DNA from: an uncultured bacterium
Lineage (GTDB): Bacteria > Cyanobacteriota > Vampirovibrionia > Gastranaerophilales > Gastranaerophilaceae
Length of the DNA stretch: 64,000 bases
Assembly (NCBI GenBank): GCA_902777855.1
Contig: CACYVN010000001.1
Coordinates: forward strand, 248,001-312,000
Reading direction: 5' to 3'
Made by a program: the position numbers and the translations under genes. Positions 8,807 through 17,130 of the stretch are shown piece by piece (position 1 is the stretch's first letter; each line of letters starts with the position of its first letter). The notes beneath the pieces were generated by a model, which searched no databases, had not been told where the DNA came from, and worked only from the letters and a program-made list of their open reading frames with translations.

Positions 8807-9721
8807 ATGAGTAAGAGTGTATTTTCAAAGATTTTTTCGATTAATGATTATAATGAAACACACAAAATTATTTATATTTTGGGATTAAAAATTAAATTCC
8901 CGAAATCGGAATATGCAAAAAAACAAAAAGCAAATCCTTATGAATATTATAAAAAAAATAATATTGATATAACTCAAATCCCGCCTGCAACCGGACAAAT
9001 CCGGGATATACAGCTTGCAAATTTTGAGCTGTTAAAGGAACTTGACTATGTTTGCAAACAAAATAATCTGACATACTGGATTGATTTTGGAACACTTCTT
9101 GGGGCAGTAAGACACAAAGGATTTATACCCTGGGATGACGATATTGATACCGGTATGTTAAGACCGGATTATGAAAAACTTTTTGAAGTTTTTGATAAAA
9201 CAACAAGAAACCGGGATATAACAATAAAAATTCTTACCGATAACAAAAATAACACATTGTTAAAAGTATGTCATAAAAAATGTTCCCATCTTTTTGTGGA
9301 TATTTTCCCATATGATTATGCCCCGGATTTAGAAACGGATGAAGCCTTGAAAACTACGCAAAATATCCGAAAACTTGACCGAAATGATATTGCGGGCGCA
9401 AATACATTTGAAGAAATTGAAAACAAAGTCAAAGAAGCAACTGTGCAGCTTTACACAAGCGATAAAACAGCAATTGCTTACGGACTTGAATACTGCCATC
9501 AATATACAAATTGGTTTTATTCAAATAGCATAATTTTTCCGCTTAAAGAACTTGAATTTGAGGGATATAAATTCCCTGTATTTAATGACTATATCACATA
9601 TTTAGAACGAACTTTCGGAGATTACATGGCATATCCGCCAAAATTTGGGATGGGACACTCTATGTATCTGAATTTGTCAACAGAAGAAAACAACACAATA
9701 AAAGAATTGTTAAAGGAATAA
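8807..9721 (+). CDS. LicD-family phosphotransferase (copy 1)
   Basis: This 304-residue protein has the LicD hallmark: a helix ending in NNLTYWIDFGTLLGAVRHKG, then the acidic WDDDID motif at about residues 109-114, a nucleotidyltransferase-like metal site. LicD proteins transfer phosphocholine or similar phospho-groups from a CDP/CMP-activated donor to cell-surface glycans. The N-terminus carries a short hydrophobic IIYILGLKIKF motif shared with other proteins of this operon. It is the first of nine tightly packed plus-strand genes, and the next gene starts two bases after its stop. The ribosome site is weak. The donor head group is not deducible from this gene alone. Confidence 0.85.
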   Translation: MSKSVFSKIFSINDYNETHKIIYILGLKIKFPKSEYAKKQKANPYEYYKKNNIDITQIPPATGQIRDIQLANFELLKELDYVCKQNNLTYWIDFGTLLGAVRHKGFIPWDDDIDTGMLRPDYEKLFEVFDKTTRNRDITIKILTDNKNNTLLKVCHKKCSHLFVDIFPYDYAPDLETDEALKTTQNIRKLDRNDIAGANTFEEIENKVKEATVQLYTSDKTAIAYGLEYCHQYTNWFYSNSIIFPLKELEFEGYKFPVFNDYITYLERTFGDYMAYPPKFGMGHSMYLNLSTEENNTIKELLKE

Positions 9722-9723
9722 AT

Positions 9724-10638
9724 ATGAAATTATTTGGAAAAGAATATAACGAAAAAAATAAACATATTACATATCATATCTTCGGCTTTAAAATATCAAA
9801 AAAAGACAAACTTGCCATTGCACAGGAAGAAAATAATTATCTGCGCAGTGTAATAAATTACATTGGTACGGATAAAATCCCGCCGGCATCAGGAGAGCTC
9901 AGACAATGGCAGTTAGAACTTCTTGATTTGATGAAAGAATTTGACAAAGTTTGTCGGGATAACAATGTTCAATACTGGCTGGAATTTGGCACATTGCTTG
10001 GTGCAATACGCCATAAAGGTTTTATACCGTGGGATGATGATATTGATACGAGCATGATGAAATCAGATTCTGAAAAAATACTTCCAATCCTGAAAGAGCA
10101 CTTTAAAAACAGCGATTTTATAGTCAGAGAACGTGCTGTTACAATGAACAATTTTCAGATCAGGATAAGACACAAAGATTACAACATGGGTCTTGATATC
10201 TTTCAGGTTTACAATTACCCGCACAACGAATTTACACCTGAATTTAAAAATAATCTTACCAATAAAATTATAAATGCACGCAAAGTTTTCGATGATAACC
10301 ACAAAACAAAGTTTATGACCGAAGAAGAAATCAAACAGGCTCAGAAAGATATTTGCCGCCTGCACAATGAACTTATTGCACCTGTTGATTGCGAGAGTTC
10401 AAACATTTTAATTCATGGCATAGATTATCCTTATCTGAAAAGTGAATATGTTATAAATTCGGATTTAATTTTTCCGCTTAAAGAAGCCGAATTTGAGGGT
10501 TGCAATTTTTTAATTCCGAATAAACCGGAGGAATACGCCGCAACACTTTGGAAAAACTGGAAAGACATGCCGGCTACCACGATGAATTGTGAGCACTATT
10601 TTGAGAATTACAAAAGCACAGTCGGTGAAGAAAAATAA
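9724..10638 (+). CDS. LicD-family phosphotransferase (copy 2)
   Basis: The protein is 304 residues long with VQYWLEFGTLLGAIRHKG and WDDDID at about residues 103-108. It resembles the preceding LicD throughout the catalytic core but diverges in the C-terminal half, so the two probably act on different acceptor positions rather than being a recent duplication. The N-terminal HITYHIFGFKISK motif recurs in its neighbours. An AAGGAA ribosome site overlaps the end of copy 1. The role inferred from the family is transfer of a phospho-amino-alcohol or phosphonate group to a glycan or lipid at the cytoplasmic membrane face. Confidence 0.85.
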   Translation: MKLFGKEYNEKNKHITYHIFGFKISKKDKLAIAQEENNYLRSVINYIGTDKIPPASGELRQWQLELLDLMKEFDKVCRDNNVQYWLEFGTLLGAIRHKGFIPWDDDIDTSMMKSDSEKILPILKEHFKNSDFIVRERAVTMNNFQIRIRHKDYNMGLDIFQVYNYPHNEFTPEFKNNLTNKIINARKVFDDNHKTKFMTEEEIKQAQKDICRLHNELIAPVDCESSNILIHGIDYPYLKSEYVINSDLIFPLKEAEFEGCNFLIPNKPEEYAATLWKNWKDMPATTMNCEHYFENYKSTVGEEK

Positions 10639-10649
10639 AGGACTTAAAA

Positions 10650-11759
10650 ATGTCATTTAAAATAAAACATTTTCTTGATATTTCAAAAGAGCAATGGGAT
10701 GAATTTGTATATTCGAACTCAATGGGTTGGGCATATTTTTTGCATGATGTAATATGCATTCATAGATATAGTTACTATAAAAATGAATCTTTTGCGATAT
10801 TGAATGATAAAAATGAAATATTATTTATTATACAACTTCACCTTACCCCAGAAAGGAAATTAATCTCATCGAGAGGTTTTTGTGTAAAAGATAATTTGGC
10901 GCCTAAATTACTAAAAAAATTACAAAATTTTTTTATTGATTACATGGATTTTTATATTGAAAAACATAGAGTAAAAAAATTTGAAATAGAATTTTCAGCT
11001 TTAACAGAAGCAAATAAACCCGAAGTACATAACATGGTTAATCCTGCAATGTTTTTTGGGTTTGACCCTGGAGTATTTTATACATATGTTGTAGATTTGT
11101 CAAAACCTGATGACAGAATACTGGCGGATTGTGAAGAAACAACCCGTCAGGCAATCAGAAAAACAGAAAGTTCCGGCAAATATTCAGTTATAGAATCGGA
11201 TGGTTCAAAACAAGATTGTGAAAAATATATAAAACTGCATAAAGAAACATATACAAGAACAGGAGCAGCTGATGACATAATTGATGATGATTATCACAAT
11301 CATATATTTTCAAAACTCATTACAGAAGGTCACTGCAGAATATTCTTTCTCAAAGAAAATGATTCTGGAGAATATGTAGCATCTGTTATAACTCTTATTT
11401 ACAAAGACACGGCATATTACTGGTGGGGATGCTCAAAAAATGAAAAAGATGTCGGAATAAATAAATATCTGTTATACAAAGTTATTTGTGCTGTAAGAGA
11501 AAAATTTGGGAATTCCGGCTATTTTGAAACAGGACGTGCATATCCGTATTTAAGGAAAGGAAAATATAAAGGATTAAATGATTTTAAAAAATGCTTTGGA
11601 ACATTCATACATCCTTTTTATAACGGGTTATATAACATTGATTTTATTAAAAAACAAATTAAAATCTGTGGCATAAAAATAAGAACTAAAACATATACAA
11701 AGCCCAAAGAATTGTTTATAAAAAATGAACAAACAAAGGAAATAGTACTAAAAAAATAA
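10650..11759 (+). CDS. FemAB-like / GNAT-fold acyltransferase
   Basis: This 369-residue protein has the FemAB/BioF2-like arrangement of two GNAT-like domains: an N-terminal domain ending near AMFFGFDPGVFYTYVVDLS, then EETTRQAIRKTESSGKYSV, and a C-terminal domain with HCRIFFLKENDSGEYVASVI and TAYYWWGCSKN. Family members transfer amino acids from aminoacyl-tRNA, or acyl groups, to peptidoglycan precursors or surface sugars. The position inside a LicD operon argues for aminoacylation or acylation of the same surface polymer rather than peptidoglycan bridge synthesis. The C-terminus carries an IKICGIKIRTK motif like the N-termini of the LicD proteins. An AAAGGA site precedes the ATG. Confidence 0.7.
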   Translation: MSFKIKHFLDISKEQWDEFVYSNSMGWAYFLHDVICIHRYSYYKNESFAILNDKNEILFIIQLHLTPERKLISSRGFCVKDNLAPKLLKKLQNFFIDYMDFYIEKHRVKKFEIEFSALTEANKPEVHNMVNPAMFFGFDPGVFYTYVVDLSKPDDRILADCEETTRQAIRKTESSGKYSVIESDGSKQDCEKYIKLHKETYTRTGAADDIIDDDYHNHIFSKLITEGHCRIFFLKENDSGEYVASVITLIYKDTAYYWWGCSKNEKDVGINKYLLYKVICAVREKFGNSGYFETGRAYPYLRKGKYKGLNDFKKCFGTFIHPFYNGLYNIDFIKKQIKICGIKIRTKTYTKPKELFIKNEQTKEIVLKK

Positions 11760-11779
11760 TCATACAAAGGAAAAATATA

Positions 11780-12574
11780 GTGAAAAATATCAAAATTCCA
11801 TTTATGGAAAACCGTCTATTATATAAAAGAATAACCGGTCATAACAATAAAATACAGACAAACATAAAAGGAAAATGGTGTAGTATCAAAACAAAACATA
11901 CAGATTCGAATTTTTTGATAAAAGGTGATAATAACATCATAAATTTTCATTTTAAAACTACATCCATACCGAGAGGTTTAAATTTAACTATAAACGGTTC
12001 AAATAATATCATTAACATTTATAAAACTACTTTTAAAGATACATTTATAGAAATGTACAGAAATGATAATAAACTGGAAATCAAAGAACAGGATTGTCCG
12101 ATTGTAAAAGCTTATATATATGTTAGTTATGGTGGCTCAATGCTCATCGGAAAAGATTGTGAATTAAACAACGGGGGATTAGAACTTGCGGTAGCAGGAG
12201 ATTATATAGAAAAGCATAAAATGGTAATCGGAGATAATACTCACATTGCAAGGGATGTAATTATAAGGACCTCAGACGGGCAATCTTTAATTGACCCTGA
12301 AACCATGCTACCAACAAACCCGCCTGAAGATGTAATTATCGGGAATCATGTCTGGATAATGTCCAGATGCATAATACTAAAAGGGACACATCTGCCTGAC
12401 GGTTGCGCTGTTGCCGCAAATTCACTTGTTAATAAAAAATTTAATGAAGAAAATCTTTTGATAGGCGGAACTCCTGCCAAGATAATGAAACACAATATCA
12501 GATGGGGAGCGCCTTATGGAAAATATTTAGAAAAATTTTATAAAGAAAAACAGCAAGAACAGAGAAAGGGATAA
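11780..12574 (+). CDS. Left-handed beta-helix (hexapeptide) acyltransferase
   Basis: This 264-residue protein starts with GTG and has an AAAGG ribosome site ten bases upstream. The second half shows hexapeptide repeats (LIGKDCEL, VIGDNTHIARDVII, VIIGNHVWIMSRCIILKGTHLPDGCAVAANSLV) and the usual IGGTPAKIM ending of sugar O- or N-acetyltransferases. The N-terminal half is asparagine/isoleucine-rich with its own short beta repeats, probably an irregular extension of the helix. The enzyme should acetylate a sugar of the polymer built by this operon. The specific acceptor is unknown. Confidence 0.8.
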   Translation: MKNIKIPFMENRLLYKRITGHNNKIQTNIKGKWCSIKTKHTDSNFLIKGDNNIINFHFKTTSIPRGLNLTINGSNNIINIYKTTFKDTFIEMYRNDNKLEIKEQDCPIVKAYIYVSYGGSMLIGKDCELNNGGLELAVAGDYIEKHKMVIGDNTHIARDVIIRTSDGQSLIDPETMLPTNPPEDVIIGNHVWIMSRCIILKGTHLPDGCAVAANSLVNKKFNEENLLIGGTPAKIMKHNIRWGAPYGKYLEKFYKEKQQEQRKG

Positions 12575-12577
12575 AGT

Positions 12578-13039
12578 ATGATAGGAAATAAGACAGTAGT
12601 TTATACTTCAGGCACATTTGATATGCTTCATATTAATCATCTAAAAATGATTGAATATGCAAGAGCATTAGGAGATATTTTGATTGTCGGGGTAAATACA
12701 GATGAGCTTGTTGCAAGTTATAAATCTACGCCGATTATTCCGTTCGAAGAAAGAATCGCACTAATGAAAGCAATAAAAGGTCCTGATATCGTTATTCCCC
12801 AGCGTTCTTTAGACCATACAGATAAGGTCAAAAAACTTAATTTTGATATATTTGTTGTAGGTGACGATTGGGCAGGCAAATATGATTACCTGAAAGATAT
12901 GGGAGTAGATGTAGTATACTTCCCTTACGGAGCAGGAATTAGCTCATCAAGTTTGAAGAAGAAAATTTATAACAATTATAAAAAATTACAGGAAAAAGTT
13001 GATAATCACTTACCTGCAAATACCGAAATACGCAGTTAA
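12578..13039 (+). CDS. TagD/RfaE-type cytidylyltransferase-like protein
   Basis: This 153-residue protein opens with the nucleotidyltransferase motif TSGTFDMLHINHL (an HxxH variant of HIGH at about residues 18-21) and ends with GISSSSLKKKI, the counterpart of the ISST motif that binds the triphosphate. Length and motifs fit glycerol-3-phosphate, ethanolamine-phosphate or similar cytidylyltransferases. Domains of this kind are also found fused to phosphoenolpyruvate mutase in phosphonate pathways. It starts three bases after the preceding stop. In this operon it could activate a head group for one of the LicD enzymes. CTP specificity is assumed, not shown. Confidence 0.8.
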   Translation: MIGNKTVVYTSGTFDMLHINHLKMIEYARALGDILIVGVNTDELVASYKSTPIIPFEERIALMKAIKGPDIVIPQRSLDHTDKVKKLNFDIFVVGDDWAGKYDYLKDMGVDVVYFPYGAGISSSSLKKKIYNNYKKLQEKVDNHLPANTEIRS

Positions 13040-13069
13040 ATTTAAATATTATATAATCGGAGAATATTA

Positions 13070-14023
13070 ATGGATTTAAGAAAAAAATTATTTTCAATAG
13101 ACAAAAGCGGATATCACAGGGTTATCAGAATCTTTGGGATAAAATTTTCGTATCTTTCAAAATATTTGTTAAATCAAAAACTTGCAAGAATGAATTACAA
13201 CATTCAGTCTTTACACAAGTTGCTTGACTTTGCTGCAAATCCTTCCGATCTTCCTCCTGCAAAAGGAGAACTCAGACAAGGGCAATTGTTAAGCATAAGA
13301 CTTTTGAATGATATAAAAGGAATTTGTGATGGAAATAATCTCACATACTGGCTTGATTTCGGAACATTGCTCGGGGCTGTAAGACACGGAGGATATATTC
13401 CGTGGGACAGCGATATAGATATTTCCATGCTGAGAGAAGACTTCTATAAAATTATTCCTCTGCTGAAAGAAAAATATACAAATTCCGAAATTGAGGTAAG
13501 GGAATTTGGTTATAACAATCATTTTCAGGTTCGTATTCAGTCAAAAGATAACGATACATACGGAGTCGATATTTTCCCGATTGACAAATATTACAAATCG
13601 GACTTAACGGAAGAAGAAATAAAAAATATTAGTGAAGAAATTTCCCAAGCGGCACTGATTATGAAGAATAAATGCACTCATATCAGAAAATACCGTTATA
13701 ATGCCGAACTTTCAAGAAAAGAAATTAAAAAAATTACGAATAAATACATCTTGAAAAATAATAAACCATTAGAAGATAAACCGGCATTATTTTACGCTAT
13801 AGACTACCCCGTTCCGGATACAATAAAAATAAAAAATTACGATGTTATATTCCCGCTTAAAACAATTAAGTTTGAAGGTGGAGAATATTCATGCCCGAAT
13901 AAAACAGAAGAATTTTTGGCAAGTTTATTCAGCAAAAACTATATGCATTTCCCAAAATCATTTTCTTCTGACGGAGACAAAGTTGCTGAATACACAGCAA
14001 GTACGGAAAGTGAGGCATCTTGA
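13070..14023 (+). CDS. LicD-family phosphotransferase (copy 3)
   Basis: This 317-residue LicD paralogue has NLTYWLDFGTLLGAVRHGG and a slightly altered acidic motif, WDSDID, at about residues 112-117. The central aspartate of the usual DDD run is replaced by serine, while the flanking aspartates that should bind metal are kept. An N-terminal HRVIRIFGIKFSY motif matches the other operon members. GGAG lies upstream of the ATG. Its stop overlaps the next gene's ATG (TGATG), so it is coupled to the LicC/PntC-like enzyme, a plausible supplier of its CDP/CMP-activated donor. Confidence 0.85.
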   Translation: MDLRKKLFSIDKSGYHRVIRIFGIKFSYLSKYLLNQKLARMNYNIQSLHKLLDFAANPSDLPPAKGELRQGQLLSIRLLNDIKGICDGNNLTYWLDFGTLLGAVRHGGYIPWDSDIDISMLREDFYKIIPLLKEKYTNSEIEVREFGYNNHFQVRIQSKDNDTYGVDIFPIDKYYKSDLTEEEIKNISEEISQAALIMKNKCTHIRKYRYNAELSRKEIKKITNKYILKNNKPLEDKPALFYAIDYPVPDTIKIKNYDVIFPLKTIKFEGGEYSCPNKTEEFLASLFSKNYMHFPKSFSSDGDKVAEYTASTESEAS

Positions 14024-14721
14024 TGAAAGCTGTAATTTTAGCGGCAGGAAAAGGAACAAGAATGCGCCCGCTGACACTTGAAAAACCAAAATGTCTTATT
14101 GATATCTCAGGATCGTGTTTTATTGACAGGCAAATAAAAGTATTCAAAGATTGCGGCATAAACGATATTATTGTTGTTACCGGTTATAAGTCAGATATGA
14201 TAAAAGAACACCTTAAAGATTCCGTACAATATGTTTATAACCCGTTTTACGATACAACAAACAGTATAGTTTCTCTGTGGCTTGCAACGTTAAATATTGA
14301 AGATGATATTCTTATCACAAATTCGGATGTCATTTTTGACGAAGACCTGATAAAACGAATGATAGCTTGTAATGACAATATAAATATTGCCGTTTCAAAA
14401 ATCTGGTCGGAAGAACGGGGGTATAAAGCTCAAATTACCTCAGGGAAAGTAGTAGACATGGGAATGGATATTACGCTTGACAAAGTCGGCGGAGAATATG
14501 CAGGACTCATATTTATAAAAAAAGATGTTATGAACAAACTAAAAAATCAGTGCGAGAAATTACTCTCGCAGCAACAGTTCAACATCTGGTTTGAAGATAT
14601 GGTTGTTGAATTAATAAAAAACGGCAACAGTGCAACTTCAACTGATGTTGATAACGAAAAGTGGTATGAAATAGATAATATAGAGGAGTTAGAATATGCG
14701 AGAACTAAGTTCGGAAAGTAG
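14023..14721 (+). CDS. LicC/PntC-like sugar-nucleotide-fold cytidylyltransferase
   Basis: This 232-residue protein begins with the classic pyrophosphorylase signature LAAGKGTRMRPLT...KPKCL and has an NSDVIF metal-binding strand near residue 105. It matches small nucleotidyltransferases such as phosphocholine cytidylyltransferase LicC and 2-aminoethylphosphonate cytidylyltransferase PntC. The ATG at 14023 is chosen because GTGAGG lies about seven bases upstream; a TTG one codon earlier is less likely. It is followed by an overlapping class V aminotransferase, the same pairing (often a fusion) described for PntC systems. That favours an aminoethylphosphonate donor, but phosphocholine remains possible. 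Confidence 0.8.
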   Translation: MKAVILAAGKGTRMRPLTLEKPKCLIDISGSCFIDRQIKVFKDCGINDIIVVTGYKSDMIKEHLKDSVQYVYNPFYDTTNSIVSLWLATLNIEDDILITNSDVIFDEDLIKRMIACNDNINIAVSKIWSEERGYKAQITSGKVVDMGMDITLDKVGGEYAGLIFIKKDVMNKLKNQCEKLLSQQQFNIWFEDMVVELIKNGNSATSTDVDNEKWYEIDNIEELEYARTKFGK

Positions 14722-15790
14722 ATTAATGTTTGTCCTCGGACCAACTGAAATTGAAGAAGATATTTTAGAAATAGGCAAAAAACCGCAGGTTTATATGAGA
14801 ACCGCAGATTTTTCGGCAAAATTGGAAGGAATTTATAAAAATCTGCAATATTTGTTCCAGACAAAATATCCTGTTGTATTTTTTGCATCATCAGGAACCG
14901 GAGCCATGGAAGCAGCAGTTACAAACGTACTTTCAAGAGGAGATAAAGTTTTATACATAAACGGCGGCTCATTCGGTCACAGGTGGGGAGATATATGTTC
15001 AAAACATGGTGTTGAAGCCAAAGGATTAGAAGTTCCTTTCGGTGACAGCATAAATCCGGAAAGAATCCGAGAAGAACTTGATAAAAACAGTGGTATTAAA
15101 GCGGTATTTGCAACCTATGATGAAACATCTTCAGGGGCAAAAACAGATATTAAAGCCATTGGTGAAATTCTTAAAAATTATCCTGATACAATTTTTGTTG
15201 TAGATGCTGTATCAGCATTATTAACGGAAGAACTTAAAATGGATGAATGGGGAATTGATGTCGTAATTTCAAGTTCCCAAAAAGCACTTGCGCTTCCGCC
15301 GGGGCTCGGTTTTATGGCAATTAATGACAGAGCATTGGAATTTGCAAAGAATGCTGATTTAAGGACTTTTTATTTCGACATATTTGATTACATCGCAAAC
15401 TGGAAACGCAACCAGACTCCGTTTACACCTGCAGTCGGATTATTATTCCAGTTAGAACGGAGACTTGAAAAAATTAAGCAAGAAGGGCTGGATAATATTC
15501 AAAAAAAATACTGTGATTTGACTCAGTATTTAAGAAAGGGTTTAGCGGAAGTTAATTTTCATCCCGTTGCAAAAAATACAGTAAACTGCGTAACAGGAAT
15601 ATTTACCGCACCATATGATGCATCGGAAATCGTGAGAATTATGCGGGAAAAATATAACGTTGAAATTGCACCATCAGGCGGTGATATGAAAACAAAACTT
15701 ATAAGAGTCGGCAATTTCGGAGCCGTAGGGAAAGAAGAAATTGATTACTTTTTAAAATGTCTTAAAGCAACTCTTGAAGGAATGAAATAA
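14696..15790 (+). CDS. Class V aminotransferase, 2-aminoethylphosphonate-pyruvate transaminase-like
   Basis: This 364-residue PLP enzyme has SSGTGAMEAAV for phosphate binding, a VVDAVSAL aspartate strand and the Schiff-base lysine at about K196 in SSSQKALALPPG. It overlaps the preceding nucleotidyltransferase by 26 bases. The ATG at 14696 has a strong GAGGAG site seven bases upstream. An alternative ATG at 14726, with GGAAAG before it, would give the more typical MFVLGPTE start. Position next to a PntC/LicC-like gene and three LicD genes suggests it makes an amino head group such as aminoethylphosphonate. An alanine-glyoxylate-type activity is the main alternative. Confidence 0.75.
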   Translation: MRELSSESRLMFVLGPTEIEEDILEIGKKPQVYMRTADFSAKLEGIYKNLQYLFQTKYPVVFFASSGTGAMEAAVTNVLSRGDKVLYINGGSFGHRWGDICSKHGVEAKGLEVPFGDSINPERIREELDKNSGIKAVFATYDETSSGAKTDIKAIGEILKNYPDTIFVVDAVSALLTEELKMDEWGIDVVISSSQKALALPPGLGFMAINDRALEFAKNADLRTFYFDIFDYIANWKRNQTPFTPAVGLLFQLERRLEKIKQEGLDNIQKKYCDLTQYLRKGLAEVNFHPVAKNTVNCVTGIFTAPYDASEIVRIMREKYNVEIAPSGGDMKTKLIRVGNFGAVGKEEIDYFLKCLKATLEGMK

Positions 15791-15792
15791 AT

Positions 15793-17043
15793 ATGGAAAT
15801 TAAAAAAGCAATTATACTCGTTGCAGGTTATGAACCTAATTTGTCACCCTATACTGATCAAATGCATCAGTGCATGTTTAAGATAGGTAATGAAACCGTT
15901 TTGGAAAAATCACTTTCACATCTTTCAAATTGCGGAATTGAAAAAGTTGTTTTGATAGTCGGGCACAAATATGAAGTAATAAAAGAAAAAATCGGGGATA
16001 AATATAAAAATATTGATATAAAATACATAATCAACGAAAAATATCAATCTACTAATGTTTTATACTCCCTGTTTCTTGCCAAAGAAGAAACAAACGAGCC
16101 GTTTTTATTGATGGATGGCGATATGATTGTAGAAGAAGATTTTATCGCCGAAATGATTAAATATCCGCAGGAAAATGTTATGGCCGTGGATTTTTCTGAT
16201 CAGAATAAAGAAAATATCGTTGTTTCAAAAATTTTAAATAATAGCAAAATTGTTGAAATAGGCAAACATATAAAAAAACTTGATGACGAAAATTTTGCAA
16301 GATTTTTAGGAATAAGTAAATTCAGTAAGGATTTTGCTAATAAATTACTAACTCAAATTCAAATATTTATAAACGAAAATAAATTAAAAACAATTTATGA
16401 AGATGCCATAAACGAATTACTTAAAACAGAAACGGTAAATATTTTCAATTCAAGAAAATATAACTGGTTTGAAATTGATACCATAACCGAATTTGAAAAA
16501 GCAAAGAAAATATTTGGAGACACAGAAAATTTAAAAGCGAAAGCCTTTGAATTTGGGGCTGATGATGCATATATAATACTCCCTCAAGAACTTGTTTTTG
16601 ATGATCGTGTAATTTTGCAATGTTTTAATTGTAAAAATTTCGGGGTGAAACATACCTGTCCTCCGCATATTATGGACGTAGATTTTGAAAAAATGATAAA
16701 AAAATACAAAAAAGGACTGCTTGTACTTGTAAAATTTGACAGCAGTATAGATTTTGCAAAAGCAAGACTTGAATCTACAAATAAATTGCATAAAATACTA
16801 CTACAATTAGAAAAAGTAGCCTTCAGTCAGGATAACCATTTTACGACTTCATTTATAGGCGGTTCATGCAAACTCTGTCCGAACGGTTGTGCGGAAGGTT
16901 CATGCAGAAACACTGCGATGTCAAGAATACCTTTAGAATCAACAGGTGTTGATGTTGTTGAAACATTAAAAAAATTTGGAATTGAATTGAAATTTCCTGC
17001 TAAAGATCTGATTTACAGAGTAGGACTTTTGCTAATCGGCTAA
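15793..17043 (+). CDS. Degenerate nucleotidyltransferase fused to a DUF2284 metal-binding domain
   Basis: Residues 1-240 have the nucleotidyltransferase fold pattern (KAIILVAGYEPNLSPYT, LLMDGDMIVEEDF, NWFEIDTITEFEKAKKIFG). However, the glycine-rich GxGTR loop and the PK motif that bind the nucleotide are lost. Residues 250-416 form a DUF2284-like domain rich in cysteines: CFNCKNFGVKHTCPPH and GGSCKLCPNGCAEGSCR. It starts two bases after the aminotransferase stop and closes the nine-gene operon. The first half looks like a catalytically impaired paralogue of the LicC/PntC-like enzyme. The second may bind metal or an iron-sulfur cluster. The function is unknown and the fusion is unusual to me. 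Confidence 0.75.
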   Translation: MEIKKAIILVAGYEPNLSPYTDQMHQCMFKIGNETVLEKSLSHLSNCGIEKVVLIVGHKYEVIKEKIGDKYKNIDIKYIINEKYQSTNVLYSLFLAKEETNEPFLLMDGDMIVEEDFIAEMIKYPQENVMAVDFSDQNKENIVVSKILNNSKIVEIGKHIKKLDDENFARFLGISKFSKDFANKLLTQIQIFINENKLKTIYEDAINELLKTETVNIFNSRKYNWFEIDTITEFEKAKKIFGDTENLKAKAFEFGADDAYIILPQELVFDDRVILQCFNCKNFGVKHTCPPHIMDVDFEKMIKKYKKGLLVLVKFDSSIDFAKARLESTNKLHKILLQLEKVAFSQDNHFTTSFIGGSCKLCPNGCAEGSCRNTAMSRIPLESTGVDVVETLKKFGIELKFPAKDLIYRVGLLLIG

Positions 17044-17130
17044 AATCTTTAAATTTTATATTTCTTTCTTATTGTTATTTAATCTTTTTTTTGATTAAAT
17101 TAGAGCATATAACAGATAAGAAGGGATATT

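Noticed and set aside
17075-17100. TTTAATC-GATTAAA hairpin as a terminator after the LicD operon
   Set aside because: It has only a weak AT stem with the T-run in the loop rather than after the stem, so read-through into the AsmA-like gene is possible.
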